Shown here piece after piece: positions 60,549 through 64,000 of a stretch of 64,000 nucleotides of DNA (position 1 is the stretch's first letter; each line of letters begins with the position of its first letter). The stretch is from the NCBI RefSeq assembly GCF_014653175.1, contig NZ_BNAG01000001.1:248001-312000 (forward strand). Direction: 5' to 3'. A program made the translations under genes and the position numbers. The notes below the pieces were generated by a model, which worked only from the letters and a program-made list of their open reading frames with translations, was not told where the DNA came from and searched no databases. The stretch is from Roseivirga thermotolerans (GTDB taxonomy: Bacteria; Bacteroidota; Bacteroidia; Cytophagales; Cyclobacteriaceae).

Positions 60549-61976
60549 TTACTGATTAAGGCTTACACTATCGTTGCCCACAATAATGGCCGGAGCATCC
60601 ATGCGCTTTTCATCCGGCCCATTCTCTAATTTCAGCACTCCCCTTGGACAAACAGCCGAACAAATTCCACAGCCAACACATGAGGCCCTCACTATATTTT
60701 GCCCTCTTTGGGCATACCAGCGCACGTCAATTCCTTGCTCGCAATAAGTAGAACAGTTGCCACAAGAAATACACTGGCCACCATTGGTGGTAATTCTAAA
60801 GCGCGATTTGAACCGTTGAATAATGCCCATATATCCGGCCATAGGACAGCCGAAACGACACCATACCCTTGAGCCCAGCATAGGGTAAAACCCTACGCCT
60901 ATGACCCCTGAAAATGTAGCGCCTATTAAAAAGCCATAGGGCTTTTGAAAATTGTTGTAAATATTCAGCCCAAAAACCTCTCCTGTATTCCAGAAGTAAC
61001 CATAGAGCGTTGCGGCCGTCATCACAAAAACAAAAATCATCACTCCATGAATAAGCCAGCGTTCCAGTTTCCAGGCACTAAGTTTTTTTGATGATAAATG
61101 TCGAAAAGGATCTCCTGCCGTTTCGGCCAAGCCCCCACAACCACAAACCCACGAACAGTACCAGCGCTTGCCAAAGAAGTAGGTAAACACCGGAGTAAAC
61201 ACTAGAAACATGGCTATACCAATAACCAGATAAAGCATACCCACCGGCTGATAGGCCTTTTGCTGCATGGCATCCAGGTGCCAGTCGTAAAAGAAGTCAT
61301 AGTCGAGCGGCCAGGTGTTTTTAATGTCGGTATCATAATAGCCCAGGTATTCTCCCTGAGGGTTGGTGGCATCGTTATAATTCAAGCCGGCCAATATTTC
61401 GGGTATGAGATAAGCGAGAAAAAGTTGTGCGGCAATTACTACCAGAGTGCGCTTTATCTGATACGCATTGTGCCTGTATTTAAACAAAAACTTAATGCCC
61501 AAAGCCAAAATGGAAACGGTATACAGGGTGCCATATAAAAACCACTGACTGGCGGGTTTTCCTTTAAAAAACCGGCTCAGCGGGTCGAACAAGGCCACAA
61601 AACCTTCGTTGGCTCCACCAGGCTTATAACCAAGGTATTCTGGATACCAGTAGATAAGGACGTAGAAAGCCGTAAGCACTACTCCGGCCACCCAACCCAA
61701 AACACCTCTGCTGGTAAGACTTTTAAACATGACCCCATTATTTTTAACCCCTTCGGGCTGTTTCATGTAAAGTCTCCAGGAGTAAAGGGTTGTACCGAAA
61801 ATAATACCTCCAAGAGCAAAGGCCAGACTTAAGGTTTTTGGAAGAGGTACATTGCCCCAGGCCAAAAACAGAGTAAGTAAGCCCAGGCCCGCCAGAGCAA
61901 GTCCTGCTTTTTGAATAGCATCGGTCTTATGAGGATGCGGATTGGCTATAGATAAACTAGGGTCTGCTGCAGACAT
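60549..61976 (-). CDS. Membrane-bound 4Fe-4S protein (NapH/NosR-like)
   Basis: A 475-residue inner-membrane protein with about 8 helices. Two membrane-adjacent cysteine motifs occur (WYCSWVCGCGG and VWCRFGCPMAGYMG), followed by two classical [4Fe-4S] clusters (CISCGNCSTYCEQG and CVGCGICSAVCPRG). This is the layout of NapH/NosR/RdxA-like electron carriers. It follows the FAD oxidoreductase gene by 10 bp, so the two probably form a redox unit that moves electrons between NAD(P)H or a quinone and an unknown acceptor. Confidence 0.85.
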   Translation of the reverse strand: MSAADPSLSIANPHPHKTDAIQKAGLALAGLGLLTLFLAWGNVPLPKTLSLAFALGGIIFGTTLYSWRLYMKQPEGVKNNGVMFKSLTSRGVLGWVAGVVLTAFYVLIYWYPEYLGYKPGGANEGFVALFDPLSRFFKGKPASQWFLYGTLYTVSILALGIKFLFKYRHNAYQIKRTLVVIAAQLFLAYLIPEILAGLNYNDATNPQGEYLGYYDTDIKNTWPLDYDFFYDWHLDAMQQKAYQPVGMLYLVIGIAMFLVFTPVFTYFFGKRWYCSWVCGCGGLAETAGDPFRHLSSKKLSAWKLERWLIHGVMIFVFVMTAATLYGYFWNTGEVFGLNIYNNFQKPYGFLIGATFSGVIGVGFYPMLGSRVWCRFGCPMAGYMGIIQRFKSRFRITTNGGQCISCGNCSTYCEQGIDVRWYAQRGQNIVRASCVGCGICSAVCPRGVLKLENGPDEKRMDAPAIIVGNDSVSLNQ

Positions 61977-61986
61977 AGGAATGTTT

Positions 61987-63321
61987 TTATGAAACCAATT
62001 GTAAAATACGTTGCCAACTCTTTTTTCTGAGTTTCAACTGGGTGCCATTTTCGGCATTGAATCGGGCAATAATTTCTTCTTCATGCTGGCGGTAAAACTC
62101 AGGGTCGAAATTGGCATCTCTCAAGTGTTCCAGCACATAGTGCACCGTCTTTTCTTCTTTAAACCATTTATCAAAAGCCTGATGCCTGAGTCTAAAACCA
62201 AAATTGTTTACTCCCACCAACTGCCCGTTGCTCGATTTCCATCGCAACCTCAGGCAAATTTTTCCTTTAGAATGTTCCCAGTAAAACTCAGACTCATCTG
62301 CTTTTTTCTCTGGCCAAACCCAACCATAGGTTTGATATTCTATATCGAAAAACTTAGCCGAATTAAACCAGTGACCCGGCTTATAGGCTGTTGGTTTACC
62401 GGCCAATGTTCTGCCAAGAGCCTCCCCCATCATTCTACCGGTATACCAAACCTGTTCAATAGACTTTCGCTCGCCAATAGGCTTCCGAAACTCTGCACAA
62501 TCGCCCGCTGCAAAAACATTGTTCATGTTGGTTCTCAGGTATTCATCTACCAACACTCCACGATTAAGCTCAATACCGGAAGACTTCAGAAACTCTACAT
62601 TGGGAGAAACTCCTGCGGTAAGTCCCACAAACTGACAGTCTATAAGTTGCCCTTCTTTGGTTCGTACAGCCTTCACTCGGCCTGTGTCGTCAGCCAAAAT
62701 TTCATCGAGCTCTGTATTTAGGCGTAAGTCTACTCCATGCTCGTGTATGTGTCGGTTGATCATGGCCGATTCTTCTGCAGGCAACACATTGTTCCAAAAG
62801 CTTTTTTCACGTACCAAAAAAGTTACCGGAATGTTTCTGGACAAAAGCATTTCGGCCATTTCTATACCAATCAGGCCTCCTCCTACCACTACAGCGCGCC
62901 TAATACCCTTGGTGTTAGATTCCATAAGTTCAAGGTCCTGATAACTATATAGCCCCTGAACTCCTTTAAGGTCTTGCCCGGGCCAGCCAAACTTATTGGG
63001 CTTAGAACCTGTAGCAATTACCAGTTTATCGTAGGTCATGGTAGACCCGTCTTGGAACGCTAACCGGTTACTTTCCACATCAACGGCCTTTACGTAAGCC
63101 CTCTTTAATTCTATCTTGTTCTTCTCCCAAAACCAGTCTTCATAGGGTTTCGTATGTTCGTACTTCATGTGCCCCATGAAAATGTACATAAGGGCTGTTC
63201 TGGAAAAAAAATGATCGGTTTCGGCAGAAATCACGGTAATCTTGTCACTGCTCAGTTTTCTGAGGTGCCTGGCAGTAGTAATACCGGCAATGCCATTGCC
63301 GATTATAACAATGTGCTGCAT
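61987..63321 (-). CDS. NAD(P)/FAD-dependent oxidoreductase
   Basis: A 444-residue protein from the ATG at 63321; an upstream frame to 63354 is not favoured. The FAD-binding start is MQHIVIIGNGIAGITTARHL, ATGSKPNKFGWPG follows, the NAD site is VVVGGGLIGIEMAEM, and the second FAD segment is VFAAGDCAEF. It belongs to the rubredoxin/nitrite-reductase-type pyridine nucleotide-disulfide oxidoreductases, without an active disulfide. It is the first gene of an operon with the Fe-S membrane protein. The electron acceptor is unknown. Confidence 0.9.
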   Translation of the reverse strand: MQHIVIIGNGIAGITTARHLRKLSSDKITVISAETDHFFSRTALMYIFMGHMKYEHTKPYEDWFWEKNKIELKRAYVKAVDVESNRLAFQDGSTMTYDKLVIATGSKPNKFGWPGQDLKGVQGLYSYQDLELMESNTKGIRRAVVVGGGLIGIEMAEMLLSRNIPVTFLVREKSFWNNVLPAEESAMINRHIHEHGVDLRLNTELDEILADDTGRVKAVRTKEGQLIDCQFVGLTAGVSPNVEFLKSSGIELNRGVLVDEYLRTNMNNVFAAGDCAEFRKPIGERKSIEQVWYTGRMMGEALGRTLAGKPTAYKPGHWFNSAKFFDIEYQTYGWVWPEKKADESEFYWEHSKGKICLRLRWKSSNGQLVGVNNFGFRLRHQAFDKWFKEEKTVHYVLEHLRDANFDPEFYRQHEEEIIARFNAENGTQLKLRKKSWQRILQLVS

Positions 63322-63504
63322 ATAATGGCTATTACGCTCAAATTGTAAAAACAAGTTCTGCTACACTGTCGTGTTCACGACTTGCATGCAATGTTAGAAC
63401 AAGTTAAGCCTTTTCCTAAGAAGGGCCGAAACAAGAATATTTTAGCGAGCATGCAACCTTTAATTCATTGGGCTATCTTTAGAGCACATTTTAAGTTTAA
63501 TACA

Positions 63505-64000
63505 ATGAATAATTTTGTGAGCAAACGACTTCTAACTCTTTCTATCGCGGCCGTTTTTATCATAGCCGGTCAGGCCCTGTTGGGACAAACGCGCCAGAAA
63601 CGAGAAGTAAAAAACTTCAATGCCCTTTCGGTAAGCAGCGCATTTGAGGTAGAAATTAGTGTGGGAAACCAGGAGTCGCTGGAAATTGAAGCCGAAGACC
63701 GTTTCATTGATGATATAGTAACTGAAGTAAGAGGCGGAACGCTGATTATTAAAATACAGGACTCTCGCGAAACCAGAAGAATGCGACAATCTCCAAAAGC
63801 CTATTTGACAGTAAAGTCACTTGAGCGAATCAATGTGAGTGGAGCGGTGACTTTGAAAACCAGAGATGTATTGAAAGGCAAAAAACTGGATCTGGAACTA
63901 TCGGGTGCTTCGGTTCTTAATATAGAAATGCAGGTAGAAGCATTGTATCTGGAAGCATCGGGTGCGTGCGTAATTAATCTGGAAGGCGAAGCCCGTGAGC
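63505..64000 (+). CDS. DUF2807 head-GIN adhesin-like protein (partial, 5' part)
   Basis: The frame from the ATG at 63505 stays open to the window end and gives at least 165 residues. The signal peptide (about 1-28) is followed by KREVKNFNALSVSSAFEVEISVGNQ, the start of the DUF2807 head-GIN fold, and repeated parallel-strand turns (INVSGAVTLKTRD, LELSGASVLNI, LEASGACVINL). The family is common in Bacteroidota and probably surface-associated; function is unknown. A TATCTTTA (63474-63481) is a weak -7 match. Confidence 0.82.
   Translation, partial: MNNFVSKRLLTLSIAAVFIIAGQALLGQTRQKREVKNFNALSVSSAFEVEISVGNQESLEIEAEDRFIDDIVTEVRGGTLIIKIQDSRETRRMRQSPKAYLTVKSLERINVSGAVTLKTRDVLKGKKLDLELSGASVLNIEMQVEALYLEASGACVINLEGEARE

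Noticed and set aside
1-64000. CRISPR arrays, rRNA and tRNA genes
   Set aside because: No regular spaced repeats, rRNA segments or complete tRNA cloverleafs were seen on reading the intergenic regions.

Overview
This window comes from the chromosome of a member of the Bacteroidota, most likely a gliding or marine cytophagal lineage. The markers are GldH, a PorQ-type and a PorE-type type IX secretion (T9SS) component, a SusC/SusD pair, a GWxTD-domain lipid-export-like protein, a RicT homologue next to gldH, and promoters of the Bacteroidota form TTTG-N19..22-TAnnTTTG. Genes are densely packed with many 1-17 nt overlaps. I saw no rRNA, tRNA or CRISPR array.

Layout. 1-3.2 kb: the end of a membrane protein gene and a large GT117/DUF2723 membrane glycosyltransferase. 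3.3-4.5 kb: a small accessory locus with a ribbon-helix-helix-like gene, an unknown 100-aa gene, a divergent XRE-type repressor and a palindromic operator inside the promoter spacer. 4.5-14.8 kb: housekeeping genes (methyltransferase, GWxTD protein, rlmB, a GDP-mannose pyrophosphorylase gene, kdsD, recQ, purD, ricT, gldH). 14.9-19.5 kb: a 1335-aa DUF4011/UPF1-like helicase with a Vsr-like C-terminal domain that looks catalytically degenerate, then short repeats and a frameshifted membrane-protein gene. 19.6-27.6 kb: an SDR oxidoreductase, an outer-membrane-like protein, a SulP transporter and a solitary susC-susD operon. 28-32.3 kb: rlmD, an aldo/keto reductase, a lipoprotein, a cold-shock protein, a SixA-like phosphatase and a small membrane protein. 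32.4-43.8 kb: an envelope and protein quality-control block (porQ-hslU, lon, a PorE-like OmpA protein, dxr-rseP, degP). 44-47.7 kb: an AraC regulator, a secreted protein, small uncertain ORFs with a hairpin repeat, and dnaA. 47.8 kb: a DnaA-box cluster. 48-52.5 kb: a mutA-mutB-lipoprotein-Nudix operon. 52.6-57.2 kb: an acyltransferase-like gene and a three-gene glycosyltransferase operon. 57.4-57.6 kb: a 208-bp MITE-like element with perfect 18-bp inverted ends. 57.8-64 kb: pirin, DinB, a TonB-C-like protein, a lipoprotein, an FAD oxidoreductase/Fe-S membrane protein operon, and the start of a DUF2807 adhesin-like gene.

How the parts work together. Several genes serve the envelope: T9SS and gliding (gldH, porQ, the porE-like gene, one possible T9SS cargo), periplasmic quality control (degP, rseP), cytoplasmic proteolysis (lon, hslU), LPS and mannose sugar supply (kdsD, manC), and glycan building (GT117, three GTs). 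Methylmalonyl-CoA mutase connects propionate metabolism to the TCA cycle. The least expected observations are the operator-in-spacer promoter at 4.0 kb, the degenerate nuclease tail of the helicase, the two-copy double-hairpin element (46.1 and 59.7 kb), the 208-bp inverted-repeat element, and the single-base frameshift at 19.23 kb. All functional statements rest on sequence reading alone. No database search was run.
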